Shown here: piece by piece, positions 46,185 to 56,901 of the stretch
Numbering within the stretch: the stretch's first letter is position 1
Layout of the letters: each line of letters begins with the position of its first letter
From: Arcobacter cloacae
GTDB lineage: Bacteria > Campylobacterota > Campylobacteria > Campylobacterales > Arcobacteraceae
NCBI RefSeq assembly: GCF_013201935.1
Contig: NZ_CP053833.1
Coordinates: 744,001-808,000, forward strand
Direction: 5' to 3'
Length of the DNA stretch: 64,000 bases
The notes under the pieces: generated by a model
Seen by the model: only the letters and a program-made list of their open reading frames with translations
What the model was told of the DNA's origin: nothing
The model's database searches: none
Program-made: the position numbers and the translations under genes

Positions 46185-47255
46185 AACTGTTAATTTTTGC
46201 ATTAATTCTTTTACAGAAATAATTTTATCAATTCTATATCCATTTGAACCAGAAAAGAAAAGACCTGTTTCCACATCACCTTGATAAGCAGCTCCTAATC
46301 TATCAGCAATACAGTACCCAACTAGTTTTGCTTCATGTCCTCTATTACATGGGGCAACACAGTTTGAAATACATTGAACTTTTGGTGCTGTATGATTTTC
46401 TATTGAAAATTGTAAATTTGTTTTAACACCACGTGCAGGTAATCCAACAGGTGATTTCATTAGTTGTATATCTTCGGCTTTTGCATTTAAAAGTACATTT
46501 TTGAATTGTGCATCTGCATCACATTCAAATGTTCCTATAAATCTAGTTGCCATTTGAACACCAACACATCCCATTTCTAAAAATTTATCAATATCTTTCT
46601 TATCCCAGATTCCACCAGCTGCTATAACAGGAATATTCCCCCATTTTTTTGCTTCTTCAATTACATCAGGAACGATATTTTCAAGTTGAAACTCTTCTTT
46701 ATAGCAATCTTCATACTTAAATCCTTGATGTCCACCACTTAATGGACCTTCAACTATAACAGCATCAGGTAATTTATTATATCTTTCCCATTTCTTACAA
46801 ATAAGTTTTAAAGCTCTTGCACTTGAAACAATAGGAATTAATGCAACATCAGGATACTCTTTTGTAAATTCTGGCATATTTGTAGGAATTCCAGCACCTG
46901 TTATTATGATGTTAGCACCTGCTTCACAAGCATCACGTACTACTCTTCCATAATCATTAATTGCATATAAAACATTACAAGCTAATGGTGCATCAGAACA
47001 AATTTTTCTAGCATTTTGAAAGATTTCAGTAAGGGCATCTTTACTATAAAAGTTTAAAACATCTTTTGGTTTATCTTTTTTTGTAACAATATGTACATTT
47101 TCACTTTTATTTTTGTAATAACCTGTTCCAACAGCTGAAATAACACCAAGACCACCCTCAAGACTTACATTTCCAGCTAATTGATCCCAACTAATTCCAA
47201 CTCCCATTCCACCTTGAATTATTGGGTGTTTAATTTCATATTTTCCTATTTTCAA
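46176..47255 (-). CDS. nitronate monooxygenase-family FMN oxidoreductase
   Basis: The 359-residue TIM-barrel protein begins HPIIQGGMGVGISWDQLAGNV and includes VEGPLSGGHQGFKYED (with the family histidine), VIAAGGIWDKKDIDKFLEMGCVGVQMATRF and a cysteine-rich stretch CISNCVAPCNRG near the C-terminus. FabK enoyl reductases look similar; the GGHQG motif favours nitronate monooxygenase or an uncharacterised relative. It sits between tyrS and the amidase gene in a long operon. The cysteine cluster is a notable extra. Confidence 0.82.
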   Translation of the reverse strand: MKIGKYEIKHPIIQGGMGVGISWDQLAGNVSLEGGLGVISAVGTGYYKNKSENVHIVTKKDKPKDVLNFYSKDALTEIFQNARKICSDAPLACNVLYAINDYGRVVRDACEAGANIIITGAGIPTNMPEFTKEYPDVALIPIVSSARALKLICKKWERYNKLPDAVIVEGPLSGGHQGFKYEDCYKEEFQLENIVPDVIEEAKKWGNIPVIAAGGIWDKKDIDKFLEMGCVGVQMATRFIGTFECDADAQFKNVLLNAKAEDIQLMKSPVGLPARGVKTNLQFSIENHTAPKVQCISNCVAPCNRGHEAKLVGYCIADRLGAAYQGDVETGLFFSGSNGYRIDKIISVKELMQKLTVGE

Positions 47256-47267
47256 ACATTAGCCTTT

Positions 47268-48476
47268 CTATTTTATTATTATCTTAGCGAAACTTTTTTT
47301 ACCTTTTTGTAAAATAAATTCACCTTTTTCTAAATTTAACTTGTCGTCACTTATTTTTTCTTGGTTTACAGATACGGCATTTGCCTTTATATCACGTCTT
47401 GCTTGAGAAGTAGAATCAACAAGTTTACTATCAACTAATGCTTGACAAATCCAAATTGATGTTTCAAAAGTAAACACAGGGATATCTGTTGGAATATCTT
47501 TTTTAGCAAATACTTTTTCGAATTCTTCTTTTGCTTTTTCTCCAAAGCCAACACCATGGAATCTATCAACAATTTCCATTGCTAAAGATTCTTTTACTTT
47601 TTTAGGGTGTAAAGTTTCATTTTTTACACCTTCTTTTATCTCTTCTATCTCTTTTAGTGATTTAGAAGATAACAGTTCAAAATATCTCCACATTAATTCA
47701 TCAGATATTGATAATATTTTTCCGAACATATCAAAAGGTTCATCAGTTACACCAATATAATTACCTAATGATTTAGACATTTTTTGAACACCATCTAAAC
47801 CTTCTAAAATAGGCATCATTAATACAGCTTGTTGTTTTTTACAATCATAAGCTTTTTGTAGAGTTCTTCCCATTAAAAGATTAAATTTCTGATCTGTTCC
47901 CCCAAGCTCTATATCAGTATTCATAGCAACTGAATCATAACCTTGAAGTAAAGGATATATAAATTCACTAACAGCAATAGGAGTATTAGAAGCATATCTT
48001 TTAGAAAAATCATCACGTTCAAGCATTCTTGCAACAGTTAAATTTGAAGCAAGAGCAATTAATCCACCAGTTCCCAACTCTTTTAACCAAGTTGAGTTAA
48101 ACATAACTTGAGTTTTACTTGGATCAAGTATTTTAAAAACTTGTTCTTTATACGTTTCTGCATTATTTAAAACTTGTTCATTACTTAAAACTTTTCTAGT
48201 CTCACTTTTTCCAGTTGGATCACCGATTGTTGCAGTAAAGTCTCCAATTAAAAATTGTATAATTCCACCAAACTTTTGAAATGTAGCAAGTTTTTGTATT
48301 AAAACTGTATGCCCTAAGTGTAAATCAGGTGCAGTTGGATCAAATCCTGCTTTTACATAAAAATTTTCACCTGTTTCAAAATATTTTTTTATTACTTTCT
48401 CTATTGCTTCAATATCTATAATTTCAGCAGTTCCACGTTTTATTTCATTAAGTGCTTCTTGAACTCTATTTTCCAT
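47268..48476 (-). CDS. tyrS: tyrosyl-tRNA synthetase
   Basis: The class I motif is DLHLGH in [17 protein letters not shown], and KMSKS is intact in [13 protein letters not shown]-type [17 protein letters not shown] and the C-terminal S4-like domain ([19 protein letters not shown]) complete the TyrRS form with 402 residues. A TTG precedes the ATG, but the ATG at 48476 is used. It lies 17 bases after the spoT stop. Confidence 0.95.
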   Translation of the reverse strand: MENRVQEALNEIKRGTAEIIDIEAIEKVIKKYFETGENFYVKAGFDPTAPDLHLGHTVLIQKLATFQKFGGIIQFLIGDFTATIGDPTGKSETRKVLSNEQVLNNAETYKEQVFKILDPSKTQVMFNSTWLKELGTGGLIALASNLTVARMLERDDFSKRYASNTPIAVSEFIYPLLQGYDSVAMNTDIELGGTDQKFNLLMGRTLQKAYDCKKQQAVLMMPILEGLDGVQKMSKSLGNYIGVTDEPFDMFGKILSISDELMWRYFELLSSKSLKEIEEIKEGVKNETLHPKKVKESLAMEIVDRFHGVGFGEKAKEEFEKVFAKKDIPTDIPVFTFETSIWICQALVDSKLVDSTSQARRDIKANAVSVNQEKISDDKLNLEKGEFILQKGKKSFAKIIIK

Positions 48477-48493
48477 CAATTACTAACCTTTTC

Positions 48494-50638
48494 TTATTTG
48501 TTATATGCATCTTTTTTTGAGAAGAATTCTATAACTTTTACTTTTTTTTCAATTATTTTTTTTACTTCATCAATATTTGATTTATTTGCTTCAAACTCTA
48601 TATCACAATATTGTATGTAAGAGTGTTTTTGTCTTCCAAAATCTACACCTAAAATATAAAACTCATTTTCAGCCATATATGTAAGTACTTTGGCTAATTC
48701 TCCTCTTGTATTTGGAATACTTATTACCATTTTATATTGGTAAACACTATTCTTTGTCCATTTACAAAAAAGCATTTGATGATTATTTTTAATTTTATTA
48801 TAGGCTTTATCACACATTTTATGATGAATAATAGCTTCATTATTATTTCTAAAAGCTACAATATCATCTCCAAACTTTGGATGACAGCAATGGTCAAATG
48901 ATACAGAAGTTATACTGAAATTTGAATATATTAACATATTATCAAATTTAAACTCTTTTATTTTACTAGTTAATATTTTAAATCTAGTCATCAATCCTTT
49001 ATCTTGTATGATATTTTTTTCAATAACTTGTTTAGAGTTTTTGAAAAAATCCAATATTAAAGGAACTTTATAAAGGGATTCAACAGGATATATTTTTGTA
49101 ACGTCTTCATAATATCTAGAAAATACCGTATTTAAGATATTTTTACCAGACATTTCATCTATTTCTCTTTGTCTATGTGTACACAAAAACTTAATTTGTT
49201 TTTTAGCTCTTGATGTTTGAACCATATCAATCCAAGAACATCTAACAATTATATCATCTCCTGTTTCAATAGAAACAATATCTGTACTTTTAAGCACAGT
49301 TAAAAGAGGTTTTTTTATTTTATTTATATAACAAGCAACAGCTTTTTTACCTACATTTGAGTGTACAGCAAAAGCAAAATCATAAGCAGTTGAGCCAACA
49401 GGAAGAGTAAAAACTTCGCCTTTTGGAGAGTAGACTATAATTTCTTGAGTATATAAATTATCTTTTGTTTCTTGATAAAATTCTTCTATATTTTCATTTG
49501 AAAATTCTAAAGATTTCAGCCAATTTAGATTCGTTGTATTTTTAACACCTGATTTATACATCCAATGGGCAGCTATTCCATATTCTGCTATTTTATTCAT
49601 TTCAAAAGAACGAATTTGAATTTCATAAATCTTTGAATTATAAAAAACAGTGGTATGTATTGTTTGATAACCATTCTCTTTAGGGGTTGCAACATAATCT
49701 TTAAATCTTGAAATTAAAGGTTTATATTCTAAATGAATAAATCCTAAAACTTTATAACAATCAATATCATTTTCAACTAAAATTCTAATAGCAAAAAGAT
49801 CTAAAACTTCATCTATTGAAATACCTTTTCTTTGCATTTTTAAGTATATTGAATAGTGGTGTTTTATTCTTGAATATATTTTAATTTTACTTAAATCATA
49901 TCCATTTTTTTCTAATAGATTTTTTGTAGTTGAGATAAAATTATTAAAAGTAAGTTGCATTGCATGTTCTTGCTCTTTTAAAAAGTTATCAATTTTTTTG
50001 TATTCATTTGGATAGATGTAAAAAAATGCTAAATCTTCTAGGGCATTTTTTAAAGTAGAGATTCCTAATCTATTTGCAATTGGAACATAAACAACCAAAG
50101 TCTCTTCGGCAATTCTTTTTTGTTTATTAGCTGGTAACACACTAAGTGTTAGCATATTATGAAGTCTATCACAGAGTTTAACTACTAAAACTCTTACATC
50201 ATCTATAGAAGCTATAAGCATTTTTCTAAAAGTAAGTGCAGATGAAATTATTTTAGAATCTGTTGCATCACTTGCAGTAACAAATTCGTGTTCTCTTATT
50301 TCAACAATTTTAGTAAGTCCATCTACCATTATGGCAATATCATTTCCCCATTTTTCTCTTACAAAATCAAGGGTATATTCTGTATCTTCTACAACATCAT
50401 GGAGTAAGGCAGTAGCAATTACTGCTTCATCTTTTGAAAAATGAGCTGTAATTGCAGCAACTAAAACAGGATGAACACAGTATGGCTCACCACTTTTTCT
50501 AAATTGTCCTTCATGTGCTTCTATTATGAAATTAATTATTTCATATAACTTAGGAGAAATCTCAATTTGAGTTTTTAATTTACTAATAGCTTCTTCAATA
50601 GCATTTATGCTTTGAATTTCTTTAAAAAATTGTTCCAT
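48494..50638 (-). CDS. spoT: bifunctional (p)ppGpp synthetase/hydrolase
   Basis: The 714-residue Rel/Spo homologue holds an HD hydrolase domain (H80-D81 in ALLHDVVEDTEYTL), a synthetase domain (SRIKHHYSIYLKMQRKG, DLFAIRILVEN, YKPLISRFKDYVATPKENGYQTIHTTV), a TGS domain (VYSPKGEVFTLPVGSTAYDFAF) and a C-terminal ACT domain. Both catalytic centres look intact, as expected of the single Rsh enzyme in Campylobacterota. It is downstream of rpoZ, the same order as in many bacteria. Confidence 0.94.
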   Translation of the reverse strand: MEQFFKEIQSINAIEEAISKLKTQIEISPKLYEIINFIIEAHEGQFRKSGEPYCVHPVLVAAITAHFSKDEAVIATALLHDVVEDTEYTLDFVREKWGNDIAIMVDGLTKIVEIREHEFVTASDATDSKIISSALTFRKMLIASIDDVRVLVVKLCDRLHNMLTLSVLPANKQKRIAEETLVVYVPIANRLGISTLKNALEDLAFFYIYPNEYKKIDNFLKEQEHAMQLTFNNFISTTKNLLEKNGYDLSKIKIYSRIKHHYSIYLKMQRKGISIDEVLDLFAIRILVENDIDCYKVLGFIHLEYKPLISRFKDYVATPKENGYQTIHTTVFYNSKIYEIQIRSFEMNKIAEYGIAAHWMYKSGVKNTTNLNWLKSLEFSNENIEEFYQETKDNLYTQEIIVYSPKGEVFTLPVGSTAYDFAFAVHSNVGKKAVACYINKIKKPLLTVLKSTDIVSIETGDDIIVRCSWIDMVQTSRAKKQIKFLCTHRQREIDEMSGKNILNTVFSRYYEDVTKIYPVESLYKVPLILDFFKNSKQVIEKNIIQDKGLMTRFKILTSKIKEFKFDNMLIYSNFSITSVSFDHCCHPKFGDDIVAFRNNNEAIIHHKMCDKAYNKIKNNHQMLFCKWTKNSVYQYKMVISIPNTRGELAKVLTYMAENEFYILGVDFGRQKHSYIQYCDIEFEANKSNIDEVKKIIEKKVKVIEFFSKKDAYNK

Positions 50639-50651
50639 AGATTTAGACCAA

Positions 50652-50675
50652 AAAATAAGTTATTTAACTTATTTT
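50652..50675. other. hairpin between rpoZ and spoT
   Basis: Perfect arms AAAATAAGTT / AACTTATTTT around a 4-base loop; it contains the rpoZ stop. On the minus strand only TT follows, so it is at most a weak attenuator that could make spoT mRNA rarer than rpoZ mRNA. Confidence 0.35.
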
Positions 50676-50892
50676 ATTTTTTATCTACAAATCCTTCAAT
50701 TTTTAAAAGACCTGCTGCAATTTCATCAATTGCAATATCAGTATATTTCATTTTTTGAGTATTTAATTCCAATAAAGGTTTTGCTCCTTTACTTAATTCG
50801 TCTGCTCTTTGTCCAACTGCAATTGCTAGTATATATCTATCATTATCAACTTGTTTTAATGCTTTTGAAATTCTTTCTTCTAATCTCATCAT
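50674..50892 (-). CDS. rpoZ: RNA polymerase omega subunit
   Basis: The 72-residue protein has the omega core: RLEERISKALKQVDNDRYILAIAVGQRADELSKG, then LNTQKMKYTDIAIDEIAAGLL. It stabilises the beta-prime subunit. The rpoZ-spoT linkage is widespread and supports both calls. It follows pyrH by 19 bases. Confidence 0.93.
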   Translation of the reverse strand: MMRLEERISKALKQVDNDRYILAIAVGQRADELSKGAKPLLELNTQKMKYTDIAIDEIAAGLLKIEGFVDKK

Positions 50893-50911
50893 TTTGTATT
50901 CCTTTTAGTAT

Positions 50912-51649
<738 letters not shown>

Positions 51650-51675
51650 TTATCTAAAAAATCATTAACAAATAC

Positions 51676-52743
51676 TTAGCTTAAAGCCCATTCATAAAAA
51701 GGAATTACATTTATTTTTATTTTTGAGTCATTGATTTTTTCACTATTTGAGATACTTATTATACTTATTTCATTTATATTAAATTCATGGGAAATTTTAA
51801 TAATTTTTTTCATTAAATTTGCAGTTAAAAAACTATTAAAAAATGGAATAGCAATTACAGCCATATTTTTGGATTTAATATAAAAATCTATATTATCTAA
51901 ATAATAAATTTCATCATATCTGTTTTGTAATTCTAAAAAAATCATGTTTGAAAATTCGTTTTTAAATTTTTTAGAGTGAGATATAGCATTAAAAAATGAG
52001 TGATTATATGTGAAAATTTTTTTTTGAGATTTTTCTTGATTATATTTTGATATAAAATGTATTATTTTATTGGTTTCTAGTTTTTTGCAAATTTCATAAA
52101 ATTTATCTTTTGAAATCTTAATTCTTGATTTCAATGAATTAAATATTTGAAAAAGTGATTTTTTCTCATCAATATTTTCAATTAGGCTTTTTAAAATTTC
52201 ATAATAAGTTTCATCTAAACAAGAGAGTTTTATTATTTCTTGTAATCTTTGTATTTTTTTATGCTCATCAATATTTATCAATTCAGGTAAATTTCCAAAT
52301 TTTAAAAAACTGTTAAAACTTTGAGTTATATTTTGATGTTTATTATCATGAAGTAGATACTCTTCAAAATCTAAAGCATTTAATATTATATTTTCAAAGC
52401 CTCTGATTTTTTGAGGATAAAAAGTAGAAATAATAATAGTTTCACAAATTGGAATTTCAAATTGGAACTCAAAATTTTCTAAAACTAAAATAGTAATTTC
52501 ATTCATTTTTATAAATTTTTGTAAATCTACAAAAATTTCTTCTATATTATTTCTTAAATCAAAAAAATCTATATATAAATAATCTTTAGTTTTATAGTTT
52601 GATAAATAATCATAGATTAAGTAACTTTTTCCTGTTTTTGGAGGACCACTTATTATAGTTTTTGATTTTTCAATTTTTTGTTTTCGTTCTATAAAATTAA
52701 TTTTTGAAAAATTAATTTCATAGCAAGCTTCTAATATTTTCAT
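51676..52743 (-). CDS. orphan ATPase with P-loop (AAA-like)
   Basis: A Walker A GPPKTGKS follows an N-terminal helix in KTIISGPPKTGKSYLIYDYL; ITILVLENFEF resembles a Walker B with a glutamate replacing the usual aspartate-glutamate pair. A winged-helix-like middle (about 205-255) and a C-terminal domain (about 275-350, NDSKIKINVIPFYEWALS) follow, similar to the archaeal-type ATPase/DUF4143 proteins. It overlaps pdxA by 4 bases, so it is cotranslated with vitamin B6 genes. Function unknown. Confidence 0.65.
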   Translation of the reverse strand: MKILEACYEINFSKINFIERKQKIEKSKTIISGPPKTGKSYLIYDYLSNYKTKDYLYIDFFDLRNNIEEIFVDLQKFIKMNEITILVLENFEFQFEIPICETIIISTFYPQKIRGFENIILNALDFEEYLLHDNKHQNITQSFNSFLKFGNLPELINIDEHKKIQRLQEIIKLSCLDETYYEILKSLIENIDEKKSLFQIFNSLKSRIKISKDKFYEICKKLETNKIIHFISKYNQEKSQKKIFTYNHSFFNAISHSKKFKNEFSNMIFLELQNRYDEIYYLDNIDFYIKSKNMAVIAIPFFNSFLTANLMKKIIKISHEFNINEISIISISNSEKINDSKIKINVIPFYEWALS

Positions 52744-53678
52744 TTTTTAATATGAATTAAATTAATTGCTTCTTTTATAGCGTTTATATAACTTTGAGTA
52801 TTTACATTTTCATTTTTGTAAGCAATATTAAAAGCAGTTCCATGGTCAACTGAAGTTCTAATAATTGGAAGATTCAAACTTACATTTACACTTTCATCAA
52901 AATATAAAGCTTTTAATGGTGCTAAACCTTGATCATGATACATTGCAACAAAATATTTGTAATTTTTTCTTGAATTTGGTGAAAAAGCAGTGTCAGGAAC
53001 TAATGGACCGTTGAAAATATTTTTGTTTAAAAATTTATTTGCTTTTTTAATTGCTTTAAAAATTTCTATCTCTTCATCTCCTAAAACTCCATTGTCACTT
53101 GCATGGGGATTTAATCCAAGAACAGCTATATTATCAGTTTTTACATTATTATAAAAATCTATTAAAAATTGTGTTAAATCTTCTTCTACAATTTTTTTAG
53201 CTACTTTTTTTAAAGGAATATGCTCTGTGAATAAGGCCACAAACATCGAAGAACAGCCAAGCATCATAATTGCATTTTTACCAAAGTAATCTCTTAATAC
53301 TTCAGTATGACCTTTATATTTTATATCTGCTTTATTCCAAGCTTCTTTATTTATAGGAAGTGTACAAATTGCTTCAACTTCTTTTTTATTTGCTAAATTA
53401 ATCGCGTCTAAAAATGAATCATAAGAGTATTTTCCTGATTTTTTAGAAACAACTCCTGCTTTGATTTCAAATTCACCTTTAGTTTTAAATATTTCAAAAT
53501 CATTAGGAATTTCAATTTTTAGTTCACTGCAGGCTCTTTTTAGCATTTTATTATTTATACAATATATTGGTTGACAAATAGAAGAGATTTCTTCATGGCA
53601 TTTTAAAGCAATTTCAATACCTATACCATTTAAATCTCCAATGCTAATAGCAATTTTTGGTTTTTTATTTTCAATCAT
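52740..53678 (-). CDS. pdxA: 4-hydroxythreonine-4-phosphate dehydrogenase
   Basis: It oxidises 4-phosphohydroxythreonine in pyridoxal phosphate synthesis, feeding PdxJ. KIAISIGDLNGIGIEIALK, YKGHTEVLRDYFG, GLNPHASDNGVLGDEE and VAMYHDQGLAPLKAL, with catalytic metal-binding histidines, are typical. 312 residues. Its start overlaps the pdxJ end by 8 bases. Confidence 0.95.
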   Translation of the reverse strand: MIENKKPKIAISIGDLNGIGIEIALKCHEEISSICQPIYCINNKMLKRACSELKIEIPNDFEIFKTKGEFEIKAGVVSKKSGKYSYDSFLDAINLANKKEVEAICTLPINKEAWNKADIKYKGHTEVLRDYFGKNAIMMLGCSSMFVALFTEHIPLKKVAKKIVEEDLTQFLIDFYNNVKTDNIAVLGLNPHASDNGVLGDEEIEIFKAIKKANKFLNKNIFNGPLVPDTAFSPNSRKNYKYFVAMYHDQGLAPLKALYFDESVNVSLNLPIIRTSVDHGTAFNIAYKNENVNTQSYINAIKEAINLIHIKK

Positions 53679-54456
53679 TTTTAATAAGTTCTTTCATATC
53701 CATTATTGCTTTGCTAAGACCTGTAAAAACTGAACGTGCAATAATACTTTGACCAATATTTAACTCTTCAATTTCAGGAATTCTTGATATTAAAGTTACA
53801 TTTTGATAGTTTAATCCATGACCAGCGGCAACTTTTAGACCTAATTTTTTTGCAATTTTTGCAGAGTTTTCTAACTCTTTTATAGAGATAGCCAATTTAT
53901 CTTTTAATTCATTTTTACTTAATTCTAATTCTTTAATTGAATGGTGTGTGTTAGAAAGATTTGAATGAAGCATTGCATAAATATTTGCAAAAGTTCCTGT
54001 ATGTAACTCTATCCATTCCACTTCTAGTTGATTTGATAAATCGATTATTTGTTGATTTGGGTCAATAAAAAGTGATACTTCAATTTCATTTTCATGTAGT
54101 TTATCGATAACTTTTTGAAGTTTTTCAAAATTTTTCTTTATATTAAGTCCACCCTCTGTGGTTACTTCATCTCTATTTTCAGGAACTAAAGTTACTCTTG
54201 CGGGTTTTAAATTACAAACAATATCAATAATTTCATCATTTATTGAACACTCTAAGTTAACAGGTAAAGAAGAGTACTTTATTATTGCAACTGCATCATT
54301 ATCATGAATATGACGTCTATCTTCTCTTAAATGAATAGTTATTTGATCTGCTCCACTTAATTTACAAATTCCAAGTGCATCAAGGGGATTTGGGTCATTT
54401 ATTTTTCTAGCTTCTCGTAAAACGGCGATGTGATCTATATTTACACCAAGTAACAA
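53671..54456 (-). CDS. pdxJ: pyridoxine 5'-phosphate synthase
   Basis: PdxJ condenses the PdxA product with deoxyxylulose phosphate. LLGVNIDHIAVLREAR, GADQITIHLREDRRHI, LVPENRDEVTTEGGLN and AAGHGLNYQNV are the family signatures; 261 residues is full length. The PLP made here is the cofactor of SufS, NifS and GlyA, all encoded in the window. Confidence 0.96.
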   Translation of the reverse strand: MLLGVNIDHIAVLREARKINDPNPLDALGICKLSGADQITIHLREDRRHIHDNDAVAIIKYSSLPVNLECSINDEIIDIVCNLKPARVTLVPENRDEVTTEGGLNIKKNFEKLQKVIDKLHENEIEVSLFIDPNQQIIDLSNQLEVEWIELHTGTFANIYAMLHSNLSNTHHSIKELELSKNELKDKLAISIKELENSAKIAKKLGLKVAAGHGLNYQNVTLISRIPEIEELNIGQSIIARSVFTGLSKAIMDMKELIKND

Positions 54457-54478
54457 TTTATATCCTTTAAATAAGAGA

Positions 54479-55888
54479 TTATGATAAGTCTTTTAATGTT
54501 GCTATATTAGCTGCAAGTTTATTTGTAACTTCTAAATATTCATCTTCTGGTTTTGAATCAGCAACTACACCTGCTCCTGCTTGAAAAATTACAGTATCTT
54601 CTGTAAGTAAAGTTGTTCTTATTGTAATTGCACTATCCATATTTCCATCAAATCCAAAATATGCAATACTTCCTGAATAGAAATTTCTTTTTATTCCTTC
54701 AAACTGTGCAATTAATTCCATAGCCCTGATTTTTGGAGCTCCTGTCATAGTTCCTGCTGTAAAAGTAGCCATAAAAAGATCAAACATATCATATTTATCA
54801 TCAATAATCGCCTCAACATCTGAAACAATATGCATAACATGTGAATATCTTTCAATTCTCATTAAATCAGTCACTTTTACAGTTCCCGCTTTTGCAACAC
54901 GTCCAACATCGTTTCTTCCTAAATCAACAAGCATTAGATGTTCCGCTCTCTCTTTTGTATCGTTGATTAGTTCATTTTCCATTTCAAGATCTTTTTCTAA
55001 AGTTTTACCTCTTTTTCTTGTTCCTGCAATTGGTCTTAAAAGAAGATGCCCATCAATTAGTCTAATCATAACTTCAGGAGAACTTCCAGCTATTGTAAAT
55101 TTTTCAAATTCAAGTAAAAAAAGATAAGGACTTGGATTTTTACTTCTTAATGCTCTATAGAAACTAAGGTGATCTACAATAGCTTTTTGTGTAAATCTAT
55201 TTGACATTAAAATCTGAAAAACATCCCCTGATTTTATCATCTCTTTTGATTTTGAAACCATTTCAAAGAACTCATTTTTTGTAAAATTAAATTTACCTTC
55301 ATCTAAAATAGTTGCTTTTTTTAATGGAGTGTATTCATAACTTTTTAATAGTTCTTTTTCAATTATTTCTAAATCTTTTTCTTTTTCGTCCATTGAAGTT
55401 ACCACTATAAGTTTCGAAGTTTTATGTGAAAATCCAAGAATTATCTTTGGTCGTATCAAATCTAAATCAGGAATATTTAATTGATCTACTAAATTATTCA
55501 TAGATTTTTTTAGTTTTGGTTCAAACTCTTTTCCTATGTCATAACCAACATTTCCAATGAAACCATCAATTAAACCGATTCCTAATTCTGAAGATTTATT
55601 TTTGTATAACTCTTTATCAAAATTTTTGTAATATTTTTTTAAAAAAATTAAAGGATTAGAATCAACTTCTTTTATTTCACCTTTTTCATTTTTGAAATAA
55701 CAATGATTGTTTTCATACCAGATTCTTTCTCTATCACCAATTATTACATAAGAATAATTTCCATCTTTAGAGTTAATAGTACTTTCAAACAAAAAAGTAA
55801 TTTCATCTTTATACAATGATTTTATTTTTTCATAAATTGATACAGGTGTAAATTGGTCTAGAAAAAGTTCTTTAGTATAAAAATTCAT
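54479..55888 (-). CDS. trpE: anthranilate synthase component I
   Basis: The chorismate-using core is intact: RPIAGTRKRGKTLEKDLEME, LMLVDLGRNDVGRVAKAGTV, HIVSDVEAII, FTAGTMTGAPKIRAMELI. The N-terminal ITFLFEST region is the tryptophan feedback site of TrpE, which argues against PabB. 469 residues. It makes anthranilate from chorismate with the glutaminase TrpG, which is not nearby. No trp leader peptide is visible; the gene sits in a mixed operon behind the SPOR gene. Confidence 0.9.
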   Translation of the reverse strand: MNFYTKELFLDQFTPVSIYEKIKSLYKDEITFLFESTINSKDGNYSYVIIGDRERIWYENNHCYFKNEKGEIKEVDSNPLIFLKKYYKNFDKELYKNKSSELGIGLIDGFIGNVGYDIGKEFEPKLKKSMNNLVDQLNIPDLDLIRPKIILGFSHKTSKLIVVTSMDEKEKDLEIIEKELLKSYEYTPLKKATILDEGKFNFTKNEFFEMVSKSKEMIKSGDVFQILMSNRFTQKAIVDHLSFYRALRSKNPSPYLFLLEFEKFTIAGSSPEVMIRLIDGHLLLRPIAGTRKRGKTLEKDLEMENELINDTKERAEHLMLVDLGRNDVGRVAKAGTVKVTDLMRIERYSHVMHIVSDVEAIIDDKYDMFDLFMATFTAGTMTGAPKIRAMELIAQFEGIKRNFYSGSIAYFGFDGNMDSAITIRTTLLTEDTVIFQAGAGVVADSKPEDEYLEVTNKLAANIATLKDLS

Positions 55889-55898
55889 AATTTACTCT

Positions 55899-56873
55899 TT
55901 AAAATTTAACAATAAATGCACTAGATAAATCTAATTTTTGTTTTACATCTTCTATATTTTCAGCAGCAGCTGCTCTTGTTGAATATGGACCAATAAGTAC
56001 TTTATTATATACAGTTCCTTTAACTTCTTCTTGATAAATTTTATATTTAAATTTTGCATTTCTAATTGTATTTATATAACTATCTGATGGTTTTCTAGTA
56101 AATGCACCAACTTGAATAAAAAAACCATTTACCATTTCTGAAGATGAATTATCTACTAAGTCTCTAACACTCTTTTTAGTTTCAACTTTTTTTTCTACAG
56201 TCTCTTTTACAACAGGTGTTTTCTTTTCAACCGGTTGTTTTACTTGTTCTTTTTGTACAGTTTTTTTCTCTTCTATTTTTCTTATTGTCTCATCTATAGT
56301 TTCATTTGAAATATTAGCTGGTTCTTCTTCTTGAATAATTTCACGTTCCTGAGTTCCTTCGTTGTTCACTTGCTGTAATGCTTGTAACCTTTGTTCAGTT
56401 GAAAGGGCATTTTCAGGAATCATTGGTTCATTAGAGTCTTTTTTTACTCTTTCATTTATAATTTTTTGGAAATTTTCTTCAATATTATTATTTTCCGATA
56501 ATTTTTTTATTTCTGATGAATTGGCACTATTTGCAGTAAATGAATCTTCTTTACTAGGATCATTTGTTAATAGTCTAATAATTATAATAGTTAGTAAAAA
56601 CAGAACAACAAGAACAATACCTAATATTAGATATTTTTTCTTGTTTTCATCATTATTATAACCACTAGAATTAAGCATAATATTATCAAGTTCATGTTCA
56701 TTTGGTTCAAATTGAGGTGCACCATTAAATCTTACAGATTCATTATTATGATTAATATTGATATTATTAATCGATAAATCAACATCTTCGAGTTCACTAA
56801 GTTTTCTTTCTAACTCTTCTCTTTCTTGTTGAATCTGAACTTTTCTAATGAACTCTTCACCTTTTATTTGCAT
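55899..56873 (-). CDS. SPOR-domain membrane protein
   Basis: The 324-residue protein has a cytoplasmic N-terminal region with coiled coil (about 10-35), one membrane helix (about 84-104, YLILGIVLVVLFLLTIIIIR), a long Lys/Glu/Pro-rich periplasmic linker (about 110-245) and a C-terminal SPOR domain (about 250-324, FFIQVGAFTRKPSDSYINTI, NKVLIGPYSTRAAAAENIE). SPOR domains bind denuded glycans at the division septum, the product of amidases such as the one at 44410. The same SPOR gene follows lysS-glyA in Campylobacter. Confidence 0.88.
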   Translation of the reverse strand: MQIKGEEFIRKVQIQQEREELERKLSELEDVDLSINNININHNNESVRFNGAPQFEPNEHELDNIMLNSSGYNNDENKKKYLILGIVLVVLFLLTIIIIRLLTNDPSKEDSFTANSANSSEIKKLSENNNIEENFQKIINERVKKDSNEPMIPENALSTEQRLQALQQVNNEGTQEREIIQEEEPANISNETIDETIRKIEEKKTVQKEQVKQPVEKKTPVVKETVEKKVETKKSVRDLVDNSSSEMVNGFFIQVGAFTRKPSDSYINTIRNAKFKYKIYQEEVKGTVYNKVLIGPYSTRAAAAENIEDVKQKLDLSSAFIVKF

Positions 56874-56901
56874 AACTAATCCTTAATTTATAATAGAAAT
56901 C

